Shown one piece after another: positions 25,561 through 38,216 of a stretch of DNA of 64,000 bases; within the stretch, counting starts at the first letter, position 1, and each line of letters opens with the position of its first letter. A program made the translations under genes and the position numbers. The notes beneath the pieces are model-generated. The model had not been told where the DNA came from, ran no database searches, and was given only the letters and a program-made list of their open reading frames with translations. The DNA comes from Struthidea cinerea (Eukaryota; Chordata; Aves; Passeriformes; Corcoracidae). The DNA is taken from contig VZTI01001284.1 in NCBI GenBank assembly GCA_013397865.1, positions 875,030-939,029 on the forward strand, in the 5' to 3' direction.

Positions 25561-26928
25561 TCCTGCTCAGTGTTCGTTCTTAATGACTCCAGCACAGTGT
25601 GAAAGCGTAAACAGTTTTGACAAAAAGTGTAATTGATTGTTTGGGTTTGACTGATCACTCAAAAATGTAGCGTATCCTCATTCAGAAGGTGCTCTGTAAG
25701 GTAATGAACGTGATACTGTTAGAAAACAGGGTCTCGTGCTAAGCAAGGGCACAGTTTCGTGCTGAGGCTCTGCTCGTGGCCAGGCTGGTGGCTGCTGGGA
25801 GTGCTGCTGCTGCTCCAGCCTCTTGCACCACGGTGGCTGTGGCTCCTTCTCTTGGGTGCCCCCCTCATCCTTGGGGAGCCAGTTCAGAGAACCAAACTGC
25901 TACCAGATGTGAGGAAGATTAAAAGTGAAACATTTTCTGCCAGTTTAGATCCCTAAACTGCCATATCATTGGCCCAGGTCAGATGAACACCATGGCTGGC
26001 ATGAAGGGATTGGGATCTCGCAGCTGTGAGCTGAGGGAGAAGGAAGGTGGGACATGTTGTTCAGTGGTAAATGGCCAGTAGGTGTGCAAGCTGAATTCCA
26101 GAGTATGGTGGTGAGACACGCTAACAGCGAAGGTAATGGTGGCGAGGTTATCTGTAGGCTTCCTGCATTCTCCAGCTGCCACCTCTAGTTTACTGGGAAT
26201 GAAGATGAGAGCTTTAAAGACCACCTACTGTTTGCATCCTCTATGCCCTGTGGGCGTATTCATTCTGTTCACATCATGTCTAGGTCTAACCTTGTCTTTT
26301 TCTGTCCCCTTTTCTTGTGTTAGGTTTTTCTAAATGCTTCTCTTTCATCCCTTAATGTGCTAGTCTTTATGCTGATTTCTGTGCCTCCATGATTTCCCTC
26401 TCAGAAGAGTGGGTGATAAGCAGATCAGCAGTATGTTAGAGATGAAATAACTTGTTTTTACATATCTGTGGAAGAGTGCTGCAAATCCTCAAAGGGACAT
26501 GCAGCAATGAAAAGTGAGAAAATACAGGAGGGATGCATGGAGCACCAGTGAATGGAAACGCCTGAGAATGCAAGTATTAAATTCCTGCCATATGAAAACG
26601 TTCTGGGTGCATACAACAAACAGAAGACTCGTATAATGCTTACGACCTTAGGATGTCTCTAGGAATACAGGACTGTTTGAAAAGCTGAAACTGGGCCAGC
26701 CCATTCATATTATTGCTTTGTAATGCCAGTTCTGACTCTCTTGGGCTTAATTAATCCTTTCCTCCCTCATCTCACAAAACCAGAAGCAGAACACCTGCAA
26801 GGGACCACAAAGAAGAATTGAACAGTTATCTGAGCAAGTCAATGGTACCCATTAATATTTAGGTGATAGACTAAAAGGATATCTACGCTCTTGGATATCT
26901 TTTGGAGCTATCTCATTTTTGCATGATG

Positions 26929-26949
26929 AAATAATATTTTATATTATTT
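26929..26949. repeat. 21-bp AT-only palindrome
   Basis: AAATAATAT and ATATTATTT are exact inverted arms around a TTT loop. The sequence could extrude as a small hairpin. An AT-rich context makes chance plausible. Confidence 0.45.
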
Positions 26950-29900
26950 TTGCTATGTATTTTGTTTCTCAGAATATTTGTGAAATTAAGGGTTAAGCAC
27001 TACTACTGTGGTGGTTGAGGGTTGTAGGTGATTAGACATGGGTTTGAGCACCATCATGAAAGGTGGCCAAGGTCCTTGTGGTTGAATCAGGAGTGAAAAG
27101 CCCACTGGGTGACCAAAACCTGACTGTGTCTGTGGCTAGGTGATAACTCTTCTGACTCTCTGGATCCTTCCTGCCTAGAGAGTGCTGATGTCACTGCTTT
27201 GGAAGGCAAAATAAATTGCAGGATTTTCATCAAAATGATTGCTCAATGATACAAATAAATTTTCTGGAAAAGCAAGTTGAGGGTAGAAACTGCTCTGAGC
27301 TTCCTCACCAGTCAGTGCACGCACATACATAGTTCTTGTCTTCATTATAGATAGGGATGGAATTCTATGGCTGAAGAGTATGTTTATGCCTTAGGCAGAG
27401 GATTGTTGAATAGCTGGGAAAGAAAGCTTTCCCGCTTATCGGAGGGACACCATCAATGCCCTGCTGTTTGTAGCATCAGCACTTATGCCTGGTTAGCTGC
27501 TTCGTATCTTAGTGCACGTTGCTTTGTACTTCCCAGTGCTGCTGCCTCCTCCTCTTCATTCCTTTTGTCTTTCAGGTTCTGGGCCATGGAGTGTAGCTGG
27601 ATAATAAGGCTGATATTAGAGGAGAAGGGGTGAGAAGTAAAGTTTATCTATTTGTGTTTCCTTTTCCTTCGTTGTGAGTTCATCCACTCAAGTTTTTATT
27701 GCTGTGCACATCTGGGATTCTTTCTACAGATGATGAGAGGTGTTTCCAATTTCTCCTTCTCCTTGACAAATTGAGACCTAGGTGTGGGTCTCAGGCTTTT
27801 TTTTTTTTTTTGTTCATTGGTTGGCGGTATGTGTGTGATTTCTTTTTTGTTTCTTGTTTTCAGAATATGGCAAAGTACACAGAGGACAGATCATTGTGTT
27901 TGCCCTTTTCTGAGTAATTTTCAGCTGGTCAACCTCTTTTTGGAAAAAGTAGGGGCCAGAAGTTTTCGTGGGCCATAAATGCTTCATTAGCATCATTTAC
28001 AGTTGCAAGTATCGACTTCCTTCTCCAGTTTCCATGTGAGAGATGGTTTCCTCTGTGACTGGTTTGTGTGGTAATTATACATTTAACCGGTCAGCCACGG
28101 TGGTCATAAATGCCTTTAAGTCACAGCTTTTCAAGTGCATCCTGTGCCCTTTGTGGGTAGCCTATATTTTTTATTTGTACATATGTGAACTTGAAATGAG
28201 ATGATACTGGGAGGCTGGTTATTTGAGGCTGAGGCTCCTTTATCAATTATTGTGCTTCACTCTCTGGAACTGATCTGGTCTGATGTTCTCTTACCTAGTA
28301 CTGTTCTTCCAAAAACTGTTGTCGGGGGTATTGTTAATATGACTCTCTTTATCCCCCAGTTACTGACAGAATTTGAGCAACATTGGATTGAGACCAAATC
28401 CATATAAAATTGCCGTAGAAATATCCATAATTGCTGATAGCTTCCCATCTACAATTACTTTTTAGTATAGATCAGCCAGCTTTTTAATCTATTTTCTTCT
28501 CTATTGATTACATCCACTGATAATTTTAATTGGAATGTCATGTAAAACTAATTCAAATGCCTGACAGTAGTTTTAAGTATGTTATTTCCCCAGCAGTATT
28601 TCCAACCATACATGTAATGATACCAAGCTTATGCAATAAGACTGCTTTTCCATAATACTTTGTTGATATTCATTATTTATGCTATCAACCCTTAATTCCT
28701 TACTGGTTGCATTTATAACAGCTTTTATGTTATTCTGCCTGAAATCAATACCAGGTTAGCTGATCTATAAATGCCTAGCTCATCCTGACTGCCCTCCTAA
28801 AATACTGGCAGAAAATCAGTTTTTTCAGCTGGCTGCCACATCTCTCCCCTAGCCTGGGAGACACAATTGGACAAACTCCTACCATGTCCTGCTGCACTGT
28901 CCCCGTCAATCAAGTTTTAGCATGAGCCCTGGTTCATGTGCACCCCACAGGCTGGCTACAATAAGTATATGAATCAGCAGGAAGCTATGGAGAGGAAAAT
29001 GATCACATAAAAATAGAAAAATTATTGTACTCTGTCTCTACTCTCAGTATGTCTGTGAAGTGGTAGTACCAATGCGCACGACAATAATGATCATATGCTC
29101 ATGCGTGGCATGATGCTCTCAGTCTTATAAACCTGATGGTGTCTCAAAAAATGCATGTGAAGCACTAAAACATGTAAGATTGAGGAAAGTATAGAGAACA
29201 ACACGTAAAAGTCAGATAGCCTTGCCCACTGGCTCCTCAACCACTGGGGAGCTCTTTGCTCTGAGGAGCAGATAGCAAAAATGGTAAGAACGAGGTGGTA
29301 CGGTACGGTAATGAGCTTGCACATGGATAAACATCGAGTGATTTCCATGATGGAAGAGGAAAGATCTGGGAATAGAGATGAGAAAAATCTGTGGGCTTTG
29401 ATGCCAGTACATTTCTGTATTTGGCTTGAGGAAAACTAATGCAGAATTTGACACATTCTTTTAAGTTGATTGGAAATTTGTCTTCTTCCTTATTTTGAGA
29501 GCAGTTCTGAACTGGCCCATAATTGTCAAACTGGAAAAAGGAAATCCTGTCTTCTCTGCTATTATGGCTTAAAGCACTTTTTCAATTAAATTATCATTAG
29601 GGTTACATCATGAAAGGTATCAACATAATCCGTTTAAGTATATCTTATAAGGCTCTTTACTACCAAGAAAAATCTCCTGTCTTTCAGGTACCAAAGTTAC
29701 AGGAATTAATCAATCATGGACTCCAGGGGAAAATTCAGCCTTGATGTAACTCAGTAGTAGGCATTCATTTAGTTCATGCCTCGGCGTGTATCTTTGTGTG
29801 CGCGAGGATTTTGTATTTGTATTATCACAGGACTTTTGTGCAGCTCTTGCATCAGGCTATTACAGCGAGCACAATAACCACTCTGTACACCAGCATTCCC

Positions 29901-30403
29901 TGCTATTTTGGTTTCTACTTGATGTCGTGTTTTCACTTTACCTGGGGAGTATTTTTGCCTGGAGGAAATGACTGAGAAAAGAGGCATATTTAAAAAGCCA
30001 GGAATCAAAGAAGTGATAAAAAATATTTCTGAGCACAGTGAATAATTAGGAATTAACTCACTGTGTCATAGCTGGAGAGTATTTATTGCATGTAATTGAA
30101 ATTTTTTTCTGAGATAATACTAATTTTTTTGAGACCTTTGTGGAGCAATCAATCCTACCATATCTTGTCTGGTTGCCTCAAATACATATGTTTTTATTTT
30201 CAGAAAACTTCAGTGTGGCGAGGCATACAATTGTCTCCGTGTTACAGCTGGGTAACTGAGGCATGGAGAAGCTTGTATTTAAAAAACATTGCCATTCAAG
30301 TTGTGTTTGGAAGTCATTCCTGCTTGTGTGGGATTTCTCACCAGGAGAGAAGTTGGGAGCTTCATGGGGGTCTGCCAACAATTTTGAGATTTAAATTCTT
30401 GTG

Positions 30404-30478
30404 AAGGAATAGACTTTCTCCTTCTTTTTTTCCCCTCTTTTTGCTTTCTTTTTCTCTTCTTGCTCCACCCTCCCAGTT
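30404..30478 (+). repeat. Polypyrimidine tract
   Basis: About 75 bases are mainly C and T on the plus strand, with runs such as CTTCTTTTTTTCCCC. Such tracts can act as splicing-factor binding sites in the RARB transcript or form triplex DNA; neither is shown here. Confidence 0.5.
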
Positions 30479-33269
30479 GATAATTGCTCCACCTACTAGT
30501 TGATAAGCTAGCACTCCTGTGTGGGAGGAAGCATTGCCAAGCACTGCCTCATGACGCAGGACAGTTCTCCAGCAGCTCACCCAGAATTTTGCAGTGAGAT
30601 TGGGGTGGGATTTGTTGCCATTTTCATTCTGTGCTGTTCCAGACATCATAAACATTTCTAATTTGCAAAGATTAGAATATGTGAATAGAAGGCAGTTTCA
30701 GAGTGTTGCTATTTATGTATTTGTTCCTGCAAAGGTTATCCATCACAAGTGAAGGGATGTTTGATAAACCTTATCTTTATGTAGAGTGGAAGTACAGTAG
30801 GTTTTGGTACTTCCTGTATCATTTTTCAGAGAGGCAAACTGCGAATGAAAGCCAAAACAAATCAAAACCTCTGTGATTTCCTGATGTAAAATAACATTTC
30901 CAATTTTAGCGGACAAATGTTTAATCAGTCTGCATCATGCAATCATGGAAGAGGAAAGCTAGCATTTTTATCTTAGAAAATATGTAGTGCTGGTTGTGAC
31001 CTAGAGCTAGGACAAGGCTGCTTGTCCTACAGAAAAAAACCCAAACAAAAACCTAAAAACCAACAGATTTTCAGTTGATGGAGCACCATACCTCTGTGTT
31101 GTGTCGGAGCAGATTTTGCCTTAAAACAAGCGGTATTTTGAGTAAGTGTTCAAAACCACTAATTTGTAACTGTAAAGATTTTCAGTTTAAACATCTGCCA
31201 AGTGATGGCGTGTACACTGGCTTTTAGAAGTAGGCGATTTGCTTTAATTCTATCAAGAATCTGCATCCCCCATGAGTTTCAAGTTGTTTTTATGGCATGA
31301 TCCATGTTCAGAACAAAGTGCAGCTCCCTATTTTAGCATTTGTGTGATCTCTTGGCATCTCTTCCTTCACTGTCCCAAACGTTGTAGTGCTTTCTGTCCA
31401 GCCATCCAGGTCTTTCTCAGCAGTGTCCCTTGAACTTGTGTTTTAACCATTCTTTACATAAATGTTGTCAAGCCCTTGTGTTTTGCATGTTTACCTGGGG
31501 AATTATAAGGCAAGGGTGTTTGTGTAAGCGGGAAGCTGTCGGTGCCAGTGAGCACCCTCTGTGCTGCATGCATGGAATTCTGCCATGGCTCCCGTCAAAG
31601 CTGCTGATGGAGACGAGCAGGATGCCATCAGCGGTCGGCGTGCTCCTTGTTCAAAATTCAGCTGTGTATTTATCTCTCAGAAACACTCAGGTCTTTTGTG
31701 AAACCGTGTAAGCTTAATTTTGAGCCTATAGCTGATCGTTTTCTCTGTTTGATGTGAGCTAGTCTCTTGAGGTGGCTGGCGTCCTGGAGTGAAGAGATGG
31801 AAGTGAGAGATCTGCTAAATCTGCTGTTGCTTAGCGTCTCTGCCTTTGATACTGTCTCCAGAGACTGCACTGATCTCTTCTTTTCAGTCAAGAGTCTACA
31901 TCCTCGCTGGGGTTTTGATGGGAGATTCCTTTAAGGCATTTTGTACTGACAAGGTTATTTTTTCCATGCACATGCAGTAGAGTTTCACAGAAACCTTCAA
32001 AGAAAGGGGGTTTTTTTCCGCTTTTGAACTGAGTTCAGAGTTGCTTAGGCTCTTTGTAAAATTACCAAGAAATGAATTATATGAGCGGCTTAATTAACAG
32101 TGAGTTAAGATGAAAGATGCCTGTTGTTTTTCTTACGGTTACACCATTTTTTTAATAGATAGCTGTGGATGTAGAAAAGTAGTAGCTAGTAGAGCTGCCT
32201 GGTTTTTTTTTTGCTGAACACAACCCCTAGTGAGCACTGGCATTAGGCATTTGATTTGTACATTAAAAGAAGAACCTGTGTGTTGCACAGAATTGCTGTC
32301 TTTGCAGACTTCTGCCTTTGCCTATGGATGAGGTCAGAGATGTTGAAAACTCCCATAAAGCTTTTTTTTCTTTTTTTTGACCCAAGAGTCTTAGAATTAT
32401 ACTTTGTTGCAAGCCTGGGAGAATGCTATTTTGAGGGATTTTTCCTCCTTTTTGCAAGAAAGGTTTTCTTTCTTAAAAAAAAAAAATAGACAAGACAAAT
32501 TGAAGATGTGAGAAATCTTTATTGACTGCTTTTCAGCTAGTATCCTAACAAGACAGGCTTGCAGCATCTTGGTCCTGTGTAGGTAATTTTGCTTTTCTTT
32601 TAAGAAAAATCTCAGTGGTTTTGCCTTAAGTAAAACTGGTTCATGATTTCTTTGAAAGATTATTCTGCAATTTGGTTTGAGACCCAGTGGAGTTGTTCTG
32701 AAGAACAACTTTTGTGATTTTCCCTTGTAAAATATTCTATTAGAGATTTTAACAACAACAAAAATGTACTGAAGAGATTAATCTGTTTTGTGCTGAATTT
32801 CCTTAATTTTATAGTTTGTTCTCCATGCTGTACCTGTGTGTACCACGTGGCCAAGCAGGGCTGCTGATTCAGCTGTAGGCACAAAGGAGAAGTGCATAAT
32901 CCAGCGTTATGTTTGCTCCGTGTTGATGAATTGCAGGGTCTGCAGCTATGGATAACTGCATGACAGAGCCAGATCTACCCACAACAAAGCTGGGTCTTCT
33001 GACTTTTCCACAGGGAAATGCTGAGAAGTTTGAGTGGGAACAGCTAGAAGAATAGGCTGCAGCAATACAGCCCCTCCATCCTTGTTACGGGAATTATCTC
33101 TGAAGTATGGTGCACTGATTTCCATTTGCTGTAGTTATTAAATATTCAAAACAGGGGATTAGGGATATCATGGAAGTGCAGACAGATCCCTCTAATGATA
33201 GTATGACTGTCAGGAGCATGCCAGTGTGTGTCAGAGAGAAATTGCAATCCAGGCTATTTAGATCTGTGA

Positions 33270-33700
33270 TAAGATCTTATTCTAGTGCCATTATAAAGTC
33301 TTGTGTTAATTGAGCAAATCTCTTTTGAAGTTGTTTCATTTCCCTCATTACGTGTCAGAGAAAATAATGGCTATTCTAATGTGCTAATTAAATTTATTTA
33401 TTGATCTACCTTTTATTTAGAGAAGACAATCCAAACAAGATGCTGCAGTATGTTTTGTGGAGGCATGTGGCAAAGCATGCCCACGGTTTGGTACAGCCGT
33501 GGCCATGGAGAAGATGCTCCGCCTGGGGTTTCGTTTCACAATAGCTCAGAGTAGTAATGCAGACGAGTACATTAATCTCCTTAACTATTCAAAAATGAAA
33601 GACCGGGTACAATAACTTATTATTTATTGCTCTTCCCACATGTCTGTTCCATAAGATTCGCCATTAAAATTAAAATATAGGCATTCTAACGGCGGGTTTA
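33270..33700. promoter_or_regulatory. Candidate conserved non-coding block
   Basis: The block is repeat-free and rich in words like GTGCTAATTAAATTTATT (around 33381). It includes an inverted repeat CCACGG/CCGTGG (33481-33502), and no coding frame explains it. Assignment as a regulatory element is inference from texture only. Confidence 0.25.
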
Positions 33701-36700
33701 AGAGAGTCTATGGCTTTGCTGTTCGGTGCTGGAACATTTCTCACTGTCATTTCCAGCAGGTTTCCTGCCACGCTGGTGTCCTCCACCAATGGAGTGGCAG
33801 AGGCTTGCACCGAAACAATGTCAGTGGTTACTTAGAAGGACCCAAGAGGTCGGGCTTGGCAGCAGGCAGGCAGGGAAGGTGTGGTGTTGGTGAGCCACTG
33901 ACAGCTGGAAAAGGCAGCAGGCACAGTTCATTCTTGCTGTGTGGTAGCTCCGCTGAAACAAATGGGAGCGGTTGTTTCGGTGCATAAATACATTCCTGCA
34001 TTCCCCACTCCCCCCCTCTTTTTTTTTTTTTTGTTTTTCACAGTAAACAACTGCCATTTATTTTTGGGATCTTGCCAAGGAAGAAGCCACTGCATGAAGC
34101 CACTGCTTTGTGCATCACTGAAACCAGAATTAGGTGTGTAGGCATTTTAATAGCTACCCATCCCTCCAGAATGCTTTTGTGTGTAATAAACTTTTACTAG
34201 GAGGAGGACAATAATGACTATTCATTGCGTGGCATAACTTCATTTTCATGCTTATTACAGGTTTAGCCCTAATCTTTCATTACATACTTAAGCAAAATTA
34301 TCCTTAAGATTCTTGGACACAAATCAAGAAACTAAAGGTAGACCCTGTAGTAGATGTCTCTGCCCACGCTATGCTGTAATGTAACTCTCCTGACTATTGA
34401 TTGATTTATTTCACTGCACATGAATGTGCCAAATCCTATCAAGCCACACTGCTTGAAACACCATATGAGCACATAGCCCCTGCTTTTGGAGTTCAGCATT
34501 TAATCAGAAGAGATGGACGAACAGGAAGAGTGGAGGTAACGGAGAAGGGAAGCATGGGGATTAGGTTTCCCTGCCCAGGATAACATGGAATTTGTGGCAG
34601 AGCTGGAAACTAAACCTGGGCGTTCCAAGCTCTGGTCTGAGGCTGCCAGCTCCATCTAGGATGTGGCATCTCCTATATTTCAGGTGGGATGGAACCCCGT
34701 GAGGGCTCCAATCAGGTGCTCTGCTGGAAGGAGGGCCAGCTTCGAGACTAGCCCAGCCCACTCCCAGCTTTTTCCAGTCTGGATCTGATTGGGGGGAGGT
34801 TTGCATGGCCTCTGTCCAGAGACCTGCCTGTCTTCCTGCTGAAAGTATCCTCCCTGTGTTCAGCCAGAGGCATCCCTTCTTGCCACCTTCCCCTCCTCTA
34901 ATACTGCAAAGAAAGGATGATAAAACATAGCAATTATTTCATAGGCTAACAGTGGATGGCCAAAATCAGACCTGTGGTCTGGGGGCCAAAAATACCTTCA
35001 CCGGGTATTTGGAAAACAGAACACCACAGTGGATTTCAAAGAGGGAAGGCTCTTTCCAATTTCTTTTTTGAGTTACTGGTTGTAGTATGAATGCACTTTC
35101 CCCCTGCAAGGCCATTGTTTTTTTATGTTTCCTCTGAAGTACCATTTCTTTACCAAATTTACAAAAACTCGGCCAGTGTTGTGTAACAGGGTATTGAGCT
35201 GTTGGTGGTTATGTTATGCTGGCATTAAGTACAGTAGGTATTTGTATAACTGATGTTTATATATAGGTCTCTCTATCATTCTGCCTCTTGAGCTGCCCTT
35301 TTATTTGAAATGGCTTTGAAATTCAATTTATATTTAATTACAACACATGTATAAATCCAGGATTAAGGGTAAAGAGTCTCATTGTTGTCTTGGCCTTTTT
35401 TTTTTTTATTCATTTAATGGGATTTGTGGGAAGTCAGCACTGTTCAGAATTTTGTCTCTGATGTTTCCTTTCTTTCGATCTAATAATAACTTGTCTATCA
35501 GATAAAGAGCTTTAAATTTTTTTTTTTAGCTGTCTGTTGAAGGTATGTGCCCAGAGGGGTTGGGTTATACGAAGGTTGTGTGTCATTCCTGCTTTCTGTG
35601 CAGTGAAGTTTTTCTCAGCTGGGAGAAAAGCTGGCATTTAACCCTCAGACCACGAGTCCCCTTGGCATTTGGGCAAGCCCGTGCCAGACACAGGTGCCAT
35701 AAGTGGTGCCTTCCCACCAGTCAAACGCTGCCAGGGCTGCACGCTGATCATCACTGAGCACAGCAGAATTAAAAAAACCTACCTCACTTAGCCAAGGCAG
35801 CAAAGGTAACAAGGTGACATGCAGCCTGGCCTCGTATTTGTTTCACCTGTGAAACCGTTCTCCATTTAAATTTAGCTGTGAATAATCTGGCAAGGATGTT
35901 GGAAAAAAAAGAGAGCAGGTGACAACCTCTCCATTACCTGAAATCAAATATTTCACCTCTCCATCACACTCTTGCTCTGGGAACAGGAGGTGATGGTCCC
36001 TGAGCCTCTCCGTGAGCAGAGCTGCTGGGAGTGCTGCGCTGGCTGACTCAGCCCATGGGATCAATGGTGCTTTCCAAACCCTTCTGGGGTTTGGGCTGGG
36101 TCAGTAAAGCTGTGTGGGTTAGACGTAGTGCAAGGTCCTGCATATGAGATGGGCCTGACCCAAGGTCTTGTTTCCACACGTATTTGTGTCTCCCTCTGGC
36201 CCCAGAAAAGGCAAAATTAGTATGGGCTCAGGATGCCTCATTTGTACAGAAGCTGAATGGATCACAGCCATGGGCTTTTGTCTTCCCTCAGCCCTTTGCC
36301 CCAGACCGGAGCACAAAGACTGTCCTACTCCCTGTCTTTTCCCTCCTTGCTCATCACTGCTACATTCCCACTGAGAAACATTGTCCCCTCCCTCCTGCTG
36401 TGCCTCACTGCCCCAGAGCCCTTCCCGGTCCCTTTCCAGGCCATTGCATGACCAAGGAAGGCACAGAGGAATGCTGTGGGCTCCTCAGTTCCCCAGCGTG
36501 CTTGGTCCTTGCCTCCTTCTTTGGCATTGCTGGTGGGAGAAGAAAGCTGTGCAAGCTTGGGCATTGCGCAGCATCTCACCAGTGCACCCAGGGTAATTCC
36601 CTCCCACCAGGACTGGAGTAAGGAGAGAAATCTGTGGATGTGAGTTGCATCTACACTTTTGCAGTGTTTTTTTCATTTTCTCCTGCTCACAGTGAAGTCC

Positions 36701-36719
36701 AACGAAAACTCTGTGATCA
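33701..36719. other. Intron segment with homopolymer T runs
   Basis: No exon was recognised. T runs occur near 34018-34033, 35398-35409 and 35518-35529. Open frames in the C-rich part (about 36180-36620) overlap one another in several frames and match nothing I know. Confidence 0.5.
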
Positions 36720-37225
36720 AACACCTGTTGCTAAGCACCCGCTTCCTTTGCAAAATAGTAAACAAACAACTTAATCCATGAATGGGCATGGATGGAACTG
36801 GCCAACAAGATAATAAGGCAGTTCAAGCCAGATCTTTCTCAAATGGATGAACAGGAGCCTCCTCTAAATCTGGGTCTCCTGCATGTACCACCATTTGTCT
36901 CCCCTCTGATTAGGAATGCATTGAATAAATTGGGTAGCGCTGTGTTTAATGTGTTCGTTGCCAGCCTGCCATTTGTTGACACAGTGCTGGCATGATGAGC
37001 AGCTGCAGGTCAAATTTATTGCCAGGCTCCCCTAAGTCTGCAGATGCTAAAAATAAACATTTTGCGCAGGTGGAGGCTTTGGCTGGGCTTGTGTTTTGGC
37101 TTAACTTGCAAAGTTTGGGATCTTTTCTGAGGTATGCAAATCGCATTAGAAGTATTTGGCAAGGCAAGTCAGTGCCTGAACATAAAGGAATTCCACTTGA
37201 GGATCTGAAGCAGCTCTGATGGGTC
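36720..37225. promoter_or_regulatory. Candidate conserved non-coding block with octamer
   Basis: This repeat-free 500 bp has an intact POU octamer ATGCAAAT at 37134-37141 followed by CGCATTAG, and an AGGTCA half-site at about 37007. The nuclear-receptor half-site is single, so it is not a full response element. Conservation is untested. Confidence 0.25.
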
Positions 37226-38138
37226 TTTTGGCACAGCATCAACTGCCTGAACGTGACAGTGTCTTCCATATTGCTGTGTTTTCCAAGGTTTTGGTCATCC
37301 TGATGAGGTGTTGGCTCCCTCTAAGAAAAGTTTGTCGAGATTGAACTTGGTCATTCATTGTTTGATTGGTGATCAGTCTGTTGGGATATCTACCCTGTAT
37401 ACTCATGGCCCTGGTGTTGGACTGCCTGGCTATTGCAGTGATATTGATACCAGAAGAGCCACTCGACAGCAGATGTTTCACTGAGTTGGGAAAATGAGGC
37501 AGCTGGAGGCAGAAGTTGGTGGTGGAAGGACTATCGAGTCCATCTCCAGGGAGCAGAAGGTTCAAGTCAAAATAGCACTGCAGATCAGAAGAGAATCCAG
37601 GTTTTAGACACCAGTGCTGCAGTCCTTGTAAAATAAGCACTCAGCTTCCTTGTGCTGGAAAGAAAAAGATGCTTTTGAAAGTTTGCAAATGGAATTGCCA
37701 TTAGACAGCTAGCATTTAAGCAAGGTTTAAAGAATAATACTTGTGTGTAATATACCCGTGCAAGAGAGTCCATCTAAATTAGGTGCACTGGATCTCACTG
37801 GCTGTTATCTGATGAGGAGATGATCCATGAGCTTGTTGGGACCAGAAACAGAAAGATGAAAAATGGTTCCCTTTATCCCCACTGCTCTCCATCGCTGAGC
37901 TACAGCTCCTCATCCAGAGACACCTTTGCATACTGCGGTCCCGTGTCCCTCGGGAATTGTTCCTGGCCTCTGTGCTTATACTGCACTTTCATATATTTCA
38001 GAGAGACTCAGAGCAGGTTCACATGATTTCAATAAAACTGTCCTGGGTCAATATCTGAGATAAGCCTCTTGCTTTCAGCAATGGCAGCCAATGTAGATAA
38101 GGGCTGATTGAAAAAGTTCCTGAGATTTCATATACTTT

Positions 38139-38159
38139 CAAATAAATAAATAAATAAAT
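38139..38159 (+). repeat. (AAAT)n microsatellite, about 5 units
   Basis: Perfect AAAT repeats; a short A run follows near 38205-38216. Confidence 0.8.
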
Positions 38160-38216
38160 GAAATTTAGCATCCTTCCAGCACTGGGAATCCCACATGTTC
38201 AATTAAAAAAAAAAAA

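Larger units (their letters stand above)
25561..33270. other. Intron segment, no gene recognised
   Basis: No exon was recognised. Landmarks are a 21-bp AT palindrome at 26929-26949, T runs near 27797, and a pyrimidine-rich tract at about 30404-30478. Confidence 0.5.

Noticed and set aside
36184..36621. 145-codon plus-strand ORF
   Set aside because: Several frames on both strands are open in this C-rich segment, typical of low stop density rather than coding.
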